DNA from: Xanthomonas bromi
GTDB lineage: Bacteria; Pseudomonadota; Gammaproteobacteria; Xanthomonadales; Xanthomonadaceae
Direction: 5' to 3'
Length of the DNA stretch: 64,000 nucleotides
NCBI RefSeq assembly: GCF_900092025.1
Contig: NZ_FLTX01000036.1
Span: 1 to 64,000, forward strand
Part shown: piece by piece, positions 8,713 to 18,590 of the stretch
Position numbering within the stretch: the first letter of the stretch is position 1
How the letters are laid out: each line of letters starts with the position of its first letter
Notes under the pieces: generated by a model
Database searches by the model: none
What the model was told of the DNA's origin: nothing
What the model saw: the letters and a program-made list of their open reading frames with translations, nothing else
Made by a program: the position numbers and the translations under genes

Positions 8713-9435
8713 ATGACGCGCAAGCACACGGCGGTAGTCGGCTGGTGTCTGGCTCTGCTGATGAGCGCGGGTTTTGCCGCGCTTGGTCACTGGCAGTTGC
8801 AGCGGATGCATAGCAAGCAAGCCTTGCTGTACCGTGCCGCGCATGTGCGCGATACCACGCTGCCCTTGGCGCAGGCGCTAGCGACGCCGCACGATCTGGC
8901 ATGGGTGCGTGGGCGCGTGCGGTTTTTGCCGCAACTGGTCTTGCTGGACAATCAGCTGCATGCCGGGCGTGCCGGTGTGCGTGCGTATCAACTGGCAGCG
9001 CCAGAAGACGTATCGACAAGCATGCTGGTCGATCTGGGCTGGCTGCCATTGCCGGCCGATCGCCAGTTGCCCAGCATCGTTGCACTGGATGGCCGACAGG
9101 CCGTAGAAGGACTGTTGAGCGCACCGCCATCGGCGGGGCTGGCGATCGGGCCGGCATTGGCGCCGGGGGGCGCTCCGCAGACCTGGTTGGCCACACGCCT
9201 GGACGTAACGACCCTGCGCAGCACGCTTGGCAGGCGCGACATTTCGTCGCAGGTGTTGCGCCTGGACCCTGCGCTGCCGGTTGGCTATGTACGCGATCTG
9301 GAAATACTGCCGAATACGCTGCCACCCGCGCGGCACTTGGGTTACGCGGTGCAATGGTTCGGGCTGGCCGCCGCGGTACTGGCGACCGCGACGCTGCTGA
9401 CATGGCGTGCGCGCTGCCGCGGCCGCGGGCACTGA
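8713..9435 (+). CDS. SURF1-family cytochrome oxidase assembly protein
   Basis: SURF1 proteins bind heme A and help insert it into subunit I. This one is 240 residues with the expected two terminal helices: residues about 8-25 (VVGWCLALLMSAGFAALGHWQLQRM) and about 213-232 (YAVQWFGLAAAVLATATLL). The family hallmarks are the LGHWQLQRMHSKQALL segment after the first helix and HLGYAVQWFGLA near the end. It sits between the structural genes and the heme A genes of the oxidase operon. Confidence 0.92.
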   Translation: MTRKHTAVVGWCLALLMSAGFAALGHWQLQRMHSKQALLYRAAHVRDTTLPLAQALATPHDLAWVRGRVRFLPQLVLLDNQLHAGRAGVRAYQLAAPEDVSTSMLVDLGWLPLPADRQLPSIVALDGRQAVEGLLSAPPSAGLAIGPALAPGGAPQTWLATRLDVTTLRSTLGRRDISSQVLRLDPALPVGYVRDLEILPNTLPPARHLGYAVQWFGLAAAVLATATLLTWRARCRGRGH

Positions 9436-9462
9436 CGCCTGCGGCATGAGAAAATCGCCGCC

Positions 9463-10038
9463 ATGACCTCCTCCACATCGGCCACGCCGCACTCGGTCAA
9501 ACGCGGTCGCAGGATGCTGATTGCCCTGGCGGCGCTGTTCTTCGGCTCGATGTTGCTGGCCGGTGTGCTGCGCTTCTCCGGATGGCAGCCTGCAGCAATG
9601 CGCAACAACGGCGAACTGCTGAAGCCGCCTGCGGATCTGCGTGCGCTGGTGCCGGTGCGTGCGAACGGGCAGCCGTATACGTGGGCACCGAGCGAGCGCA
9701 TCTGGCGCATTGCGGTGGTACCGCCGGTCAATTGTACCCAGCAGTGCGTGGCGTTGGCCGCCGAACTGGACAAGGTGTGGCAACTGCTGGGGCACCGTGC
9801 CGACAAGGTGGAGGTGCTGTGGATCGGCGCGCCGCCAGCCGGGCTGCCCCCGATGCCTGAATTGCGCGTGCTGCGTGACGATGTCCACCTGCGGCAGGCG
9901 TTGCCGCGTAGTACCGATGCGGCCGGCGTGCCGGTGTATGTGATCGACCCCAACGGCTTCGTGATTCTGCGCTATGCCCCCGGCTTCGACCCGGCCGGTC
10001 TGCGCTCGGATCTGGTCAAGCTGCTGAAACTGATGTGA
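9463..10038 (+). CDS. SCO-like membrane-anchored thioredoxin-fold protein
   Basis: 191 residues with one N-terminal membrane helix (about residues 18-37) and a periplasmic domain. Cys91 and Cys95 form a CxxxC pair in VVPPVNCTQQCVAL, placed where SCO1/SenC proteins carry their copper-binding CxxxCP. Further on come VPVYVIDPNGFVILRYAPGFDPAGLRSDLVKLLKLM, which matches the end of the SCO/thioredoxin fold. It probably assists CuA assembly on subunit II, by position and fold; the rest of the sequence is weakly conserved, so this is inference. Confidence 0.75.
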   Translation: MTSSTSATPHSVKRGRRMLIALAALFFGSMLLAGVLRFSGWQPAAMRNNGELLKPPADLRALVPVRANGQPYTWAPSERIWRIAVVPPVNCTQQCVALAAELDKVWQLLGHRADKVEVLWIGAPPAGLPPMPELRVLRDDVHLRQALPRSTDAAGVPVYVIDPNGFVILRYAPGFDPAGLRSDLVKLLKLM

Positions 10039-10048
10039 GCCCGTTTCG

Positions 10049-11212
10049 ATGAATCTGTTTGCGCCACCGGCATTGTTCCGTCACTTCCATCGCATGGCCT
10101 GGCTGGCGGCGTTGTTCACTGCGAGCACGATCCTGTTCGGGTCGTTCGTGCGGCTGTCCGATGCCGGCATGAGCTGCCCGGACTGGCCGACCTGCTACGG
10201 CCGTGTGACCTGGCCGCAAACCAGCGACGAGGCCAACACGCACGGGGCCAGCAAAATCCGCCCGCTGGAATCGCACAAGGCCTGGCGCGAGCAGGTGCAC
10301 CGTTTCCTGGCTGGCGCGCTGGGCGTGGAAGTGCTGGTGCTGTCGTTGCTGGCGGTGCGTCGCCGCCGCATGGGCATTGCGCAGGTGGTGTCGGCCGCGG
10401 TGCTGGTGGCGTTGTCGATCCCGCTCTACATGTCCGGCTGGCACAACGTGGCCTTCGGCGTGGCGATCGGCGGCGAGGCGATCCTGCTGTTGGCCGCGCT
10501 GCGCTGGAGCAACATCGATCTCGCGCGCGCGGCGGTGCTGACGCTGGCGGTGGTGATCTTCCAGGCGCTGTTGGGCATGTGGACGGTGACGCTGCTGCTC
10601 AAGCCCATCGTGGTGATGGGGCACCTGCTGGGCGGCATGCTGATGTTCTCGCTGTTGGTGTGGATGGCCTGGCGTGCGACCCACTTGCCGATCACGCTGG
10701 CCGACGCCTCGCGGCTGAAGTGGCTGCTGCGCCTGGGCGTGGCGGTGCTGGGCCTGCAGATCGCATTCGGCGGCTGGGTCAGCGCCAACTACGCCGCGCT
10801 GGCCTGCGGCGGCGGCAGCTGGTCGGCCGATAATTTCCCGCGTTGCGTCAGTCAGTGGTGGCCGCCGCACGATGTCCGCGAAGGCTTCACGCTTTGGCGC
10901 GGCATCGGGGTGGATTACGAAGGCGGCGTGCTCGATGGCGCGGCGCGTATCGCGATCCAGATGGCGCACCGGCTGTGGGCGATTGCGACGGCGCTGTACC
11001 TGTGGTGGCTGGCGTGGCGTTTGTCGCGTTCGCCGGGCATGCGGGTGTGGGCAGGTGCGCTGGCGTTGCTGGTGGCCGTGCAGGTGACGCTGGGCATGCT
11101 CAACGTGAAGCTGGCGTTGCCGCTGGAGGTCTCGGTCATGCATAACGGCGGCGCGGTGGCACTGTTGTTCGTGCTGGTCTCGCTGCTGGCGCGGCTGCGC
11201 GCGCCGGAGTGA
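10049..11212 (+). CDS. ctaA: Heme A synthase (COX15/CtaA)
   Basis: Oxidises the C8 methyl group of heme O to give heme A. It is 387 residues with eight membrane helices. Typical motifs are [22 protein letters not shown] near the N-terminus, EQVHRFLAG (a heme-ligand His), [13 protein letters not shown], and [15 protein letters not shown] with the second His region. It overlaps the following ctaB by a few bases (stop 11210-11212, GTG start 11209). Confidence 0.96.
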   Translation: MNLFAPPALFRHFHRMAWLAALFTASTILFGSFVRLSDAGMSCPDWPTCYGRVTWPQTSDEANTHGASKIRPLESHKAWREQVHRFLAGALGVEVLVLSLLAVRRRRMGIAQVVSAAVLVALSIPLYMSGWHNVAFGVAIGGEAILLLAALRWSNIDLARAAVLTLAVVIFQALLGMWTVTLLLKPIVVMGHLLGGMLMFSLLVWMAWRATHLPITLADASRLKWLLRLGVAVLGLQIAFGGWVSANYAALACGGGSWSADNFPRCVSQWWPPHDVREGFTLWRGIGVDYEGGVLDGAARIAIQMAHRLWAIATALYLWWLAWRLSRSPGMRVWAGALALLVAVQVTLGMLNVKLALPLEVSVMHNGGAVALLFVLVSLLARLRAPE

Positions 11213-12111
11213 GCATGGCTGTCAGCGCACGCGATTATTGGGATCTGACCAAACCCAAGGTAGTGGCACTGATCGTGTTCACCGCGCTGGTGGGCATGTT
11301 CCTGGCCATCCCCGACATGCCCACCTGGCTGCAGGTGCGCACCGGCGCGCTGGGCTTCCTGGGCATCTGGCTGGCGGCTTCAGCGGCGGCAGCGATCAAC
11401 CAATTGCTCGACGCCAAGATCGACGCCCAGATGGCGCGCACCTCATGGCGCCCGCTGGTGGTGGGCAAGGTGCAGCCATGGCAGGTGCTGGTGTTCGCCG
11501 GCGCGCTGATCGTGATCTCCATGACCATCCTGGTGGTGTGGGTGAATGTCATCACCGCGGTGCTGACCTTCGCCTCGCTGATCGGTTATGCGGTGATCTA
11601 CACCGTGTACCTGAAGCGCGCGACCTCGCAGAACATCGTGATCGGCGGGCTGGCCGGCGCCACGCCACCGATGCTGGGCTGGGCCGCGGTGACCGGGTTG
11701 CCGACCAGCGCCGACTGGATCAACGCCTCGCTGCTGGTGCTGATCATCTTCATCTGGACGCCGCCGCATTTCTGGGCGCTGGCGATTTTTCGCCGCGCCG
11801 ATTACGCCAAGGCGGCGATCCCGATGTTGCCGGTGACCCACGGCGTGCCGCACACGCGCAAGCAGATCCTGGTGTACACGGTGCTGTTGGCGCTCGTGAC
11901 CTTGCTGCCGGTGGCGGTGGGTATGAGCGGGATGTTTTACCTGGGCGGTGCGTTGGTGCTCAACGTGGTGTTCCTCTGGTACGCCTGGCGCATGCTCGAC
12001 CCGCCGGACGAACTGTTTTCGATGAAGATGTTCGGCTATTCCATCGTCTATCTGATGGCGCTATTCGCCTTCCTGATGGTCGATCATCTGCTGCTGCCGT
12101 GGGTGCGCTAG
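11209..12111 (+). CDS. ctaB: Protoheme IX farnesyltransferase (heme O synthase)
   Basis: Adds a farnesyl group to heme B to make heme O, the substrate of CtaA. It is 300 residues of the UbiA superfamily with about nine membrane helices. The Asp-rich motif is [20 protein letters not shown], the second conserved stretch is [37 protein letters not shown] at 11209 overlaps the ctaA stop; an ATG two codons further (11215) is an equally good start. It is the last gene of the operon. Confidence 0.96.
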   Translation: MSMAVSARDYWDLTKPKVVALIVFTALVGMFLAIPDMPTWLQVRTGALGFLGIWLAASAAAAINQLLDAKIDAQMARTSWRPLVVGKVQPWQVLVFAGALIVISMTILVVWVNVITAVLTFASLIGYAVIYTVYLKRATSQNIVIGGLAGATPPMLGWAAVTGLPTSADWINASLLVLIIFIWTPPHFWALAIFRRADYAKAAIPMLPVTHGVPHTRKQILVYTVLLALVTLLPVAVGMSGMFYLGGALVLNVVFLWYAWRMLDPPDELFSMKMFGYSIVYLMALFAFLMVDHLLLPWVR

Positions 12112-12353
12112 CCGCCACGGTGGCGCGAGCGGCAGCGCGGTAGGTCTGCCGCCAAGCACGCCTGAGCAACCTGCGCTTCCTGTGCGATGCGCCTGTAGCG
12201 CATGCGGAATTTGGGCGGGAATCTTCCTGGCAGAGAGGCCAAGTGCGCCGTGTCGAGGTCACCAGCGGCGTCCACGTCAGCAGACGCCGCAGTTTCTGGC
12301 TGAGGAACCTTGTTGATCCATCACCTGTTGCCCAACGGCAACGCTGTGCCGAG

Positions 12354-13952
12354 TCAACTCAGCCAGCTGGCGCAGTCGTTGGCGTTTTTGCTATCGCAGC
12401 TGGACTGCATTTTCTGTTGCAGGCGCGCCAGCACTGCGCTGCCTTCCCGGTGGTGCTGCTTGCTCCAGGTCTTGAGTGCGGTGCCGAGCGTGGCGAAGCG
12501 CTGACGGGTGCGTTGCCGGTAACCATCCGGTTGGTCCGCCAGCTCGCCGATCACCTGTGTGGTGGCGCTCTCGATGCCGGCGGTGTCGTCAGGGCTGAGC
12601 CGGATCAGACCATCCACATACATCACGCCCCACTGCACGCGCGTGGCGGGGCCTTGCGCGCTTTCATAGGCCTTCTTGAGCCAGGACAGTGCGGTCTTCT
12701 TGTCGCCGCGTTGTTCGGCTAGATCCGCCAGCTCGGACATGTAGTAGTAGTGCGTCTTGCTGCGCGAGAGCTCTGCCAACAGCAATTGCTCTGCCCCGCT
12801 GCTATCGCCTACCTCGCTCAGTAACGCGGCGGCTGTGCTGATGGTGGATTGGCGTTCCTCATCGGTCTTGGCCGTGTCGGTGGCCCACTGCACGCGTTGA
12901 TGCACGAGGTCGACCACATCGTTCGGAAGCGGCGGTTTCGGGCCTTTGGCGCCGGGTTCGGTGGGCTGACCTTTTGCCAAGCGTGCCAGCTGGATGCGTG
13001 GGTACACGGTGCCAAGCCGGTCGGGAATGGGCAGTGACGTATCGGCGTAGGCTTTGTCCAAGGCCTGAATCAGGGCGTTGGAGAGCGTGGCGCGCACGCC
13101 CGGATCGTTGCTGGCCGCGGTGATCAGGCGCGCGGGCATATAGCTCAGCGTGCCGACATTGGCGCGCACCTCAGGCGGGTCGGCCAGCACTGCTTCCAGC
13201 AGCTTGCGATGGGCGGGGCTGGCAGCCGGCGGGCGCTCGGCGGCCCTAATGGCCGCCAGGGCGAAGCTGCGTTGCAGTGCCGGCTGTGGCGCGGATGTCG
13301 ACAGCCGGGTGAACACCTCGGCAGCATGATCGGGTTTGATCAGCCGGTCGTCGGTGCCCCAGTCATAGTCGCCGAGCACGGCCCAATCGTCCGCGCTCAG
13401 CTGTTGCGGCGCGTGCAGCGCCTTGTCGAGCAATTGCTGGGCGGTGCTGGTGCTCTTGGCCGCAACCCGCAACACTTCGGCCAGACGCGCGTTATCGGCA
13501 TTGCCGGCCAGACGGGTGATTTCGCTGCGATCCGGGCGCAGCACGATGATGGTGGGATAGGCCTTCACCCCAAAGCGCTCGCCCCAGGCCTGCGCGCCTT
13601 CGGAATCGCCGTCCAGCTGCACGGCGACGAATTGCTGGGTGCGCGCGATGAAGGCCGGGTCCTTGAACAGTGTGGCCTTGAGTCTGTTGCAGGGCGGGCA
13701 CCAGGCCGCGCCCCAGTACAACAGGATCGGCTTGCCGCTTTCCTTGGCTTCGGCAAAGGCGTCATCCACGTCGCCCTCGCGCCAGGCGATGCTGGCAGCG
13801 GGTGCCGGCGTGGATGACGCTTTGGCCGCCTGTGCGGGTGGCGCAGGCGCAGGCGGGGCGGGCTTGTCGCAGGCAGTGAGCGTGACCAGCGCCGCCAGCA
13901 GCGCGATCACGGACGTGGAGGGGCGTCGAAGCGACAGCGTCATGGTCATCAC
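12354..13952 (-). CDS. Thioredoxin-domain lipoprotein
   Basis: 532 residues. A signal peptide ends in a lipobox (VTLTAC, Cys28), followed by an Ala/Pro linker and a thioredoxin domain at about residues 55-165 with active-site CPPC (Cys85 and Cys88 in WGAAWCPPCNR) and the cis-Pro in AYPTIIV. The remaining 360 residues are helical and look like a repeat scaffold (for example ELADLAEQRGDKKTALSWLKKAYESA, similar to TPR units). It is probably a periplasmic thiol-disulfide protein attached to a membrane; the substrate is unknown. It is convergent with ctaB, and the 242 bp between them hold no gene I can see. Confidence 0.8.
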   Translation of the reverse strand: MMTMTLSLRRPSTSVIALLAALVTLTACDKPAPPAPAPPAQAAKASSTPAPAASIAWREGDVDDAFAEAKESGKPILLYWGAAWCPPCNRLKATLFKDPAFIARTQQFVAVQLDGDSEGAQAWGERFGVKAYPTIIVLRPDRSEITRLAGNADNARLAEVLRVAAKSTSTAQQLLDKALHAPQQLSADDWAVLGDYDWGTDDRLIKPDHAAEVFTRLSTSAPQPALQRSFALAAIRAAERPPAASPAHRKLLEAVLADPPEVRANVGTLSYMPARLITAASNDPGVRATLSNALIQALDKAYADTSLPIPDRLGTVYPRIQLARLAKGQPTEPGAKGPKPPLPNDVVDLVHQRVQWATDTAKTDEERQSTISTAAALLSEVGDSSGAEQLLLAELSRSKTHYYYMSELADLAEQRGDKKTALSWLKKAYESAQGPATRVQWGVMYVDGLIRLSPDDTAGIESATTQVIGELADQPDGYRQRTRQRFATLGTALKTWSKQHHREGSAVLARLQQKMQSSCDSKNANDCASWLS

Positions 13953-14109
13953 CGTGGGGCGGCAGGAGATCGATCGAGCACTCCAGCGAGCGCTTGCGCG
14001 CCGATGCAGGAGTCAGTGAATGTTGTATCTCTGCTTACGCCCTGGATCTGCCGGCGATGCGAACTGCTGTCACGCGATACGCAGCGGTGGGCGCTGGCGT
14101 GGCCCATCG

Positions 14110-15114
14110 TCAATGGCGCCCGGTTGCACCCTGCGGCTCGCCCGGCGCGCTGCGTGCATAACGTGCGGCCACGAAGGCGCACACGATCAGCTGTAATTGG
14201 TGATACAGCATGATCGGCAACACGATCGCGCCCAGGCCGCCCCCGGCGAACATCACCTTGGCCATCGGCACGCCGGTGGCCAGGCTCTTCTTCGAGCCGC
14301 AGAAGACGATGGCGATTTCATCGGCGCGGCTGAAGTGCAGGCGTCGCGCGACGAAGGTGATCGAGAGCATTGCCGTGGTCAGCAACAGCGCTGCGGCGCC
14401 GATCACCGCCAGCAACGCGGGCAACGGCGTCTTTTGCCACAGCCCTTCGTTCACCGATGCACTGAAGGCGGTGTAGACCACCAGCAAAATGGTGCTCTGG
14501 TCGGTGTAACGCAGCACGGCACGGTGGCGTTCGACCCAACCGCCGATCCATGGACGCATGAAATGGCCAGCCAGAAATGGCACCAGCAACTGCAGCAGGA
14601 TCTTGCCGATCGCCTCGGCCGGATGCGCCATGGCGCCCTGGCTGCCGACCAGCGCGCCCATCAGCAATGGCGTAAAAAACACGCCCAGCAGGCTGGAAAG
14701 CGAGGCCGCGCAGACCGAGGCTGGCACGTTGCCGCGCGCCATCGAAGTGAACGCGATCGAGGACTGCACCGTGGACGGCAGCGCGCACAGGAACAGCACA
14801 CCGATATACAGCTCCGGTGTCAGTGCCAGGTGCGCGAGTGGTTTGAACAACAGCCCGAGCAGCGGGAACAACACGAAGGTGCAGCTCAGAATCACCAGAT
14901 GCAGACGCCAATGCAGCGCGCCTGCCTTGACCGCTTCGCGCGACAGCCGCGCGCCGTGCAGGAAGAACAGCGCGGCGATCGCCACATCGGTGACATCGTC
15001 CATGACCGCGGCGGCGGTACCCGAAACCGGTAACAGCGAGGCAAGCGCGACCGTGCACAGCAATGCAAGGGTGAAAGGATCGATGCGCAATCGCGCCAAC
15101 CAATGTTTGATCAT
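14110..15114 (-). CDS. Bile acid:sodium symporter family protein (YfeH-like)
   Basis: About 334 residues from ATG at 15114 (MIKHWLARLRIDPFTLALL), with nine or ten membrane helices. The pattern FLHGARLSREAVKAGALHWRLHL, LCALPSTVQSSIAFTSMARGNVPASV and IVFCGSKKSLATGVPMAKVMF is that of the SBF-like/YfeH branch of the bile acid:sodium symporter superfamily, inner-membrane transporters of uncertain substrate. The frame is open to 15156, but the internal start gives the usual N-terminus. Confidence 0.88.
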   Translation of the reverse strand: MIKHWLARLRIDPFTLALLCTVALASLLPVSGTAAAVMDDVTDVAIAALFFLHGARLSREAVKAGALHWRLHLVILSCTFVLFPLLGLLFKPLAHLALTPELYIGVLFLCALPSTVQSSIAFTSMARGNVPASVCAASLSSLLGVFFTPLLMGALVGSQGAMAHPAEAIGKILLQLLVPFLAGHFMRPWIGGWVERHRAVLRYTDQSTILLVVYTAFSASVNEGLWQKTPLPALLAVIGAAALLLTTAMLSITFVARRLHFSRADEIAIVFCGSKKSLATGVPMAKVMFAGGGLGAIVLPIMLYHQLQLIVCAFVAARYARSAPGEPQGATGRH

Positions 15115-15380
15115 CGTGTGAAACCGGGGCAAGAGACTGTTGAACGCACCCCGCATTGTAGAGTCAGTCGTTCGCTAAGGCATCGTCGCCGACGTGGCGT
15201 TGCAGCGACATGCGCCAGCCACGCAAGTCGTTTCGAAATTACGTGCCGGTCGCAGTTTGCACAGCCCGGTATTGCTACCTTTCTTCAGCACTTGCCCACG
15301 GCACGCAGCTGCAGGCGGCCCCTCCGTCAGGGGAGGTAGGTCATTCGACGTTTTCTAGCGACCACAGGGAAAGGTGCGTC

Positions 15381-16599
15381 ATGCCCTACGATCAATTCCA
15401 ACAGACCTTCGCGTTGTCGAGCCTGGCCAATTGGGTCAGCACGTGTTCGGGCCCTCAATCCATGCTGCAGGCGGACTGCCAGCAAATGCTGATTGACACC
15501 TCCTCTTCATCTTCAAACCAAAAGGTCATTGGCGACTGGCAACTGGTCTGGGGGCCGCAGGTCTGGCAGGCGCCGGGTTCGGTGTTGTCCGGCAACGTCA
15601 TGTATGTGGAGCATACCGCTGCGATGCCAGGCGTCGGCGACGCCTATGTGGTCGCACTGAGCGCCACCAATCCCAGTTCGCTCTACGATTGGTTCGGCGA
15701 GGATTTCGATGTCGTTTCCAGCGTCGATTTCGCCAGCTTCGATCCGTTGGCAAGCAGTGCACCTGTGGCGCTGAAGAAGCCCGTCGACCCGCAGGGCGTG
15801 ACGATCTCGATGGGCACCGCCACGGGTGTGTGGCATCTGCTGACGATGGTGAGTCCGCAGACTGCGCTGGCGCCCAACACGGCCCTGGTCGAATTTCTGC
15901 AAGCCTTGGGCAACACCGGCGCGACGGTGATCTTCACTGGACACAGTCTGGCCGGTGCGCTCTCGCCAACGCTGGCGACCTGGTTGAAGACCCATGGAGA
16001 ACTGAGCGGCTTCGACCAGGTCTATTGCTACCCCACTGCAGGCGCAACGCCGGGCAACGCAGGTTTCGCTGCGCTGTTCGCGGCGATCTTGCCATCGCCG
16101 GGTGCGGGCGAAAAGCCATACCAGATCTGGAACGCCGATCTGTGGAATACGCTCGATTGCGTACCGCACGCCTGGGAAATTCCGATGTTGAATCAGATCA
16201 GGACGCTGTACGGCAATGCCAAGATCCGCGAGATCGATCTGCTCGTGGATCTGGCGATCCTCAACGCCAAGGCATCTACCGTCAGCTATTGCCAGATCGA
16301 CAATCAGTCGTTGACGGGGGACGTCTGTCGGCATACCCACGGGGATCGAGCAATTTTTCGAACAGATGAAGGTGCAGCACACCACGGCCTGCCATAGCTT
16401 GATCGCCGAGCCGATCGCGCCGGTGACCTGGAAGCAGCAGTGCCAACAGGCCGACGCAATCGAGCAGCAAGCGCGCGATGCCTTGATCGACCGGCTAGTC
16501 ACGCATGCCCGCCAGATCGAGGTCAGCGATGTGCAGGATGCGCAGACCACTGTTGCCGTGCTCGAGTCCATGGCAAACACCTTGTTCAAGCGGCTCTAG
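15381..16599 (+). pseudogene. Class 3 lipase-like gene interrupted by a frameshift
   Basis: From ATG at 15381, after GGGAAAGG, the first frame codes a lipase-like protein with the nucleophile elbow TGHSLAGALS (Ser189), the class 3 lipase signature. At a run of five G (16316-16320) the first frame runs into unrelated residues and stops at 16397. One G fewer restores the second frame: GTSVGIPTGIEQFFEQMKVQHTT continuing to 16599. The whole would be about 405 residues. No signal peptide is visible. The change is either a true mutation or a base-calling error; the second part keeps protein-like composition, so the break is recent or artificial. Confidence 0.8.
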
Positions 16600-16757
16600 T
16601 GCCAGCAACGGCCAACGACGTGCGGACGCGCGCGTTGGCCTTCAGGGGTGATCGGCGATTGCAAGATGCCCGACGCTGGACCGGGCCGGCGATTGCGCGC
16701 CGGTCAGCGCGGCGGTGCGACATTGCTTGCCCTGACATGACGCCAGCGAAAAGTGCA

Positions 16758-18506
16758 TCACAACGCTGCAAGTGCCTTGAGCAGTTCGCGCATCTCGTAT
16801 TTGTCGGTGTCGTCCAGCCCTTGCGCGCGCTGTTTGGTCTGCAGTTCTTCCACACGCTGACGCAATAATTGCTTGTCGAGCTGGGCGACGACGTCGTGCA
16901 GCTCGATCGCCCAACTGTGCTCGTCGCCGGGGAGCTCCTGCGCGGCCAGCTTCTGCAGCGCGACCAGTTCCTCGCGCTCGGCGAAGTGCTCCAGCAGCGC
17001 GCCGGTGCTGATCTCGGGGCGTTGCCGGACCAGGTCCAGCAACTCCATCAACAAGTCGATACCAGGCAGGCGCAATCCGGAAAAATCATGGTCGCCCTCC
17101 AGGCTCATCGCCAATGACGGCTGTTGCAGCAGGATGGCAATCGATGCACGTACCAGGCTGCGCTTCTGCGTGGGTGCGCTCATGCGTGCAGGCGGCCGCG
17201 GCTTGGATGCAGATTGTTGCGCAGACGCATTCGCACCCACCCCGGTCAGGCGTGAGAGTTCCTGCTTCATCAGATCGCCGAACGCGCCCTCGGGGATCTG
17301 CGCCAGCATCGGGCGCGCACGTTCGGCCAAGCGTGCCTTGCCGTCGAGCGTGTGCAGGTTGATGTCGCGCGACATTTCGTCGAAGAAGAACTGCGACAGC
17401 GGCGTGGCCTGTTTCAGGCGCTGATCGAAGGCCTGCGCGCCTTCCTTGCGCACGATGGTGTCGGGGTCTTCGCCATCGGGCAGGAACAGGAAGAACGCCT
17501 GGCGACCATCCTTCATGCGCGGCAGCACCGATTCAAGCGCGCGCCAGCCGGCCTTGCGCCCGGCGTTGTCGCCGTCGAAGCAGAAATACACATCCGGCGC
17601 GTTGCGGAACAAGAGCTCCGCATGTTCGGGCGTGGTTGCGGTGCCCAGCGTGGCGACAGCCTGGGTCACGCCGAATTGGAACAGCGAGACCACGTCCATG
17701 TAGCCTTCCACCACGATCAGCCGCTCGATCTTCTGATTGGCCTGGCGCACCTGCCACAGGCCGTACAACTCGCGGCCCTTGTGGAACAGCGCGGTTTCCG
17801 GCGAATTGAGGTATTTCGGCCCCGGGTCGCGGCCATCGGCCGGCGCGCCCATGATGCGTCCGCCGAAGGCAATGACGCGGCCGCGGCGGTCGAAGATCGG
17901 GAACATCACCCGATCGCGGAACTTGTCGTAGACATGGCCGCGGTCGTTCTTGGAAAACAGCCCGGCGCGCTCGAGCACACTCATGCGCCGCGCATCAGTG
18001 CCCAGGGTGTCCTTCAATGCGCTATAGCCATCGGGGGCATAGCCGATCTGGAAACGCGCACGATTGTCGGCGTCCACGCCGCGCCCATCCAGATACTCGG
18101 CCGCGCGCGCGCTGCCTTCGAGCTGGCGCTGAAAGAACTTGGTGGCCGCTTCCAGTGCCGAATACAGCTCGCGGCTGTCGTCCTGCTGTTGCGGCGTGCG
18201 TTGCTGGGTCTCGCGCGGGATTTCCATGCCGGCGTGCTTGGCCAGCTCGTCGACCGCATCGAGAAACTCGAGGCGGTCGTAATTCATCAGAAAACTGATC
18301 GCCGTGCCATGCGCCCCGCAGCCGAAGCAGTGATAGAACTGCTTGGTCGGCGAGACCGTGAACGAGGCCGAGCGCTCGTCATGGAACGGGCAGCGCGCCG
18401 AATATTCCTTGCCCTGGCGCTTGAGCGGCACGCGACCGCCCACCACTTCGACGATGTCGGTGCGTGCAAGCAGTTCGTCGATGAATGCGTCGGGGATGCG
18501 GGCCAT
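16758..18506 (-). CDS. dnaG: DNA primase DnaG
   Basis: Synthesises RNA primers at the replication fork with DnaB helicase. It is 582 residues. The N-terminal zinc site has Cys39, His42, Cys60 and Cys63 (RCPFHDERSASF and HCFGCGAHG). The TOPRIM core includes VVEGYMDVVSLFQFG and FCFDGDNAGRKA, and the C-terminal helicase-binding domain ends EMRELLKALAAL. It lies in a run of minus-strand genes with yqeY and rpsU, the macromolecular-synthesis grouping, but separated from them by a membrane protein gene. Confidence 0.97.
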   Translation of the reverse strand: MARIPDAFIDELLARTDIVEVVGGRVPLKRQGKEYSARCPFHDERSASFTVSPTKQFYHCFGCGAHGTAISFLMNYDRLEFLDAVDELAKHAGMEIPRETQQRTPQQQDDSRELYSALEAATKFFQRQLEGSARAAEYLDGRGVDADNRARFQIGYAPDGYSALKDTLGTDARRMSVLERAGLFSKNDRGHVYDKFRDRVMFPIFDRRGRVIAFGGRIMGAPADGRDPGPKYLNSPETALFHKGRELYGLWQVRQANQKIERLIVVEGYMDVVSLFQFGVTQAVATLGTATTPEHAELLFRNAPDVYFCFDGDNAGRKAGWRALESVLPRMKDGRQAFFLFLPDGEDPDTIVRKEGAQAFDQRLKQATPLSQFFFDEMSRDINLHTLDGKARLAERARPMLAQIPEGAFGDLMKQELSRLTGVGANASAQQSASKPRPPARMSAPTQKRSLVRASIAILLQQPSLAMSLEGDHDFSGLRLPGIDLLMELLDLVRQRPEISTGALLEHFAEREELVALQKLAAQELPGDEHSWAIELHDVVAQLDKQLLRQRVEELQTKQRAQGLDDTDKYEMRELLKALAAL

Positions 18507-18590
18507 CCCGCTAGGATATCGCAGCGGCCTGCCGGCACCCGGTCCCGGCGGCCGCCAAGGACACCCGCGATGCAGGAACTGCCGCCGCGC

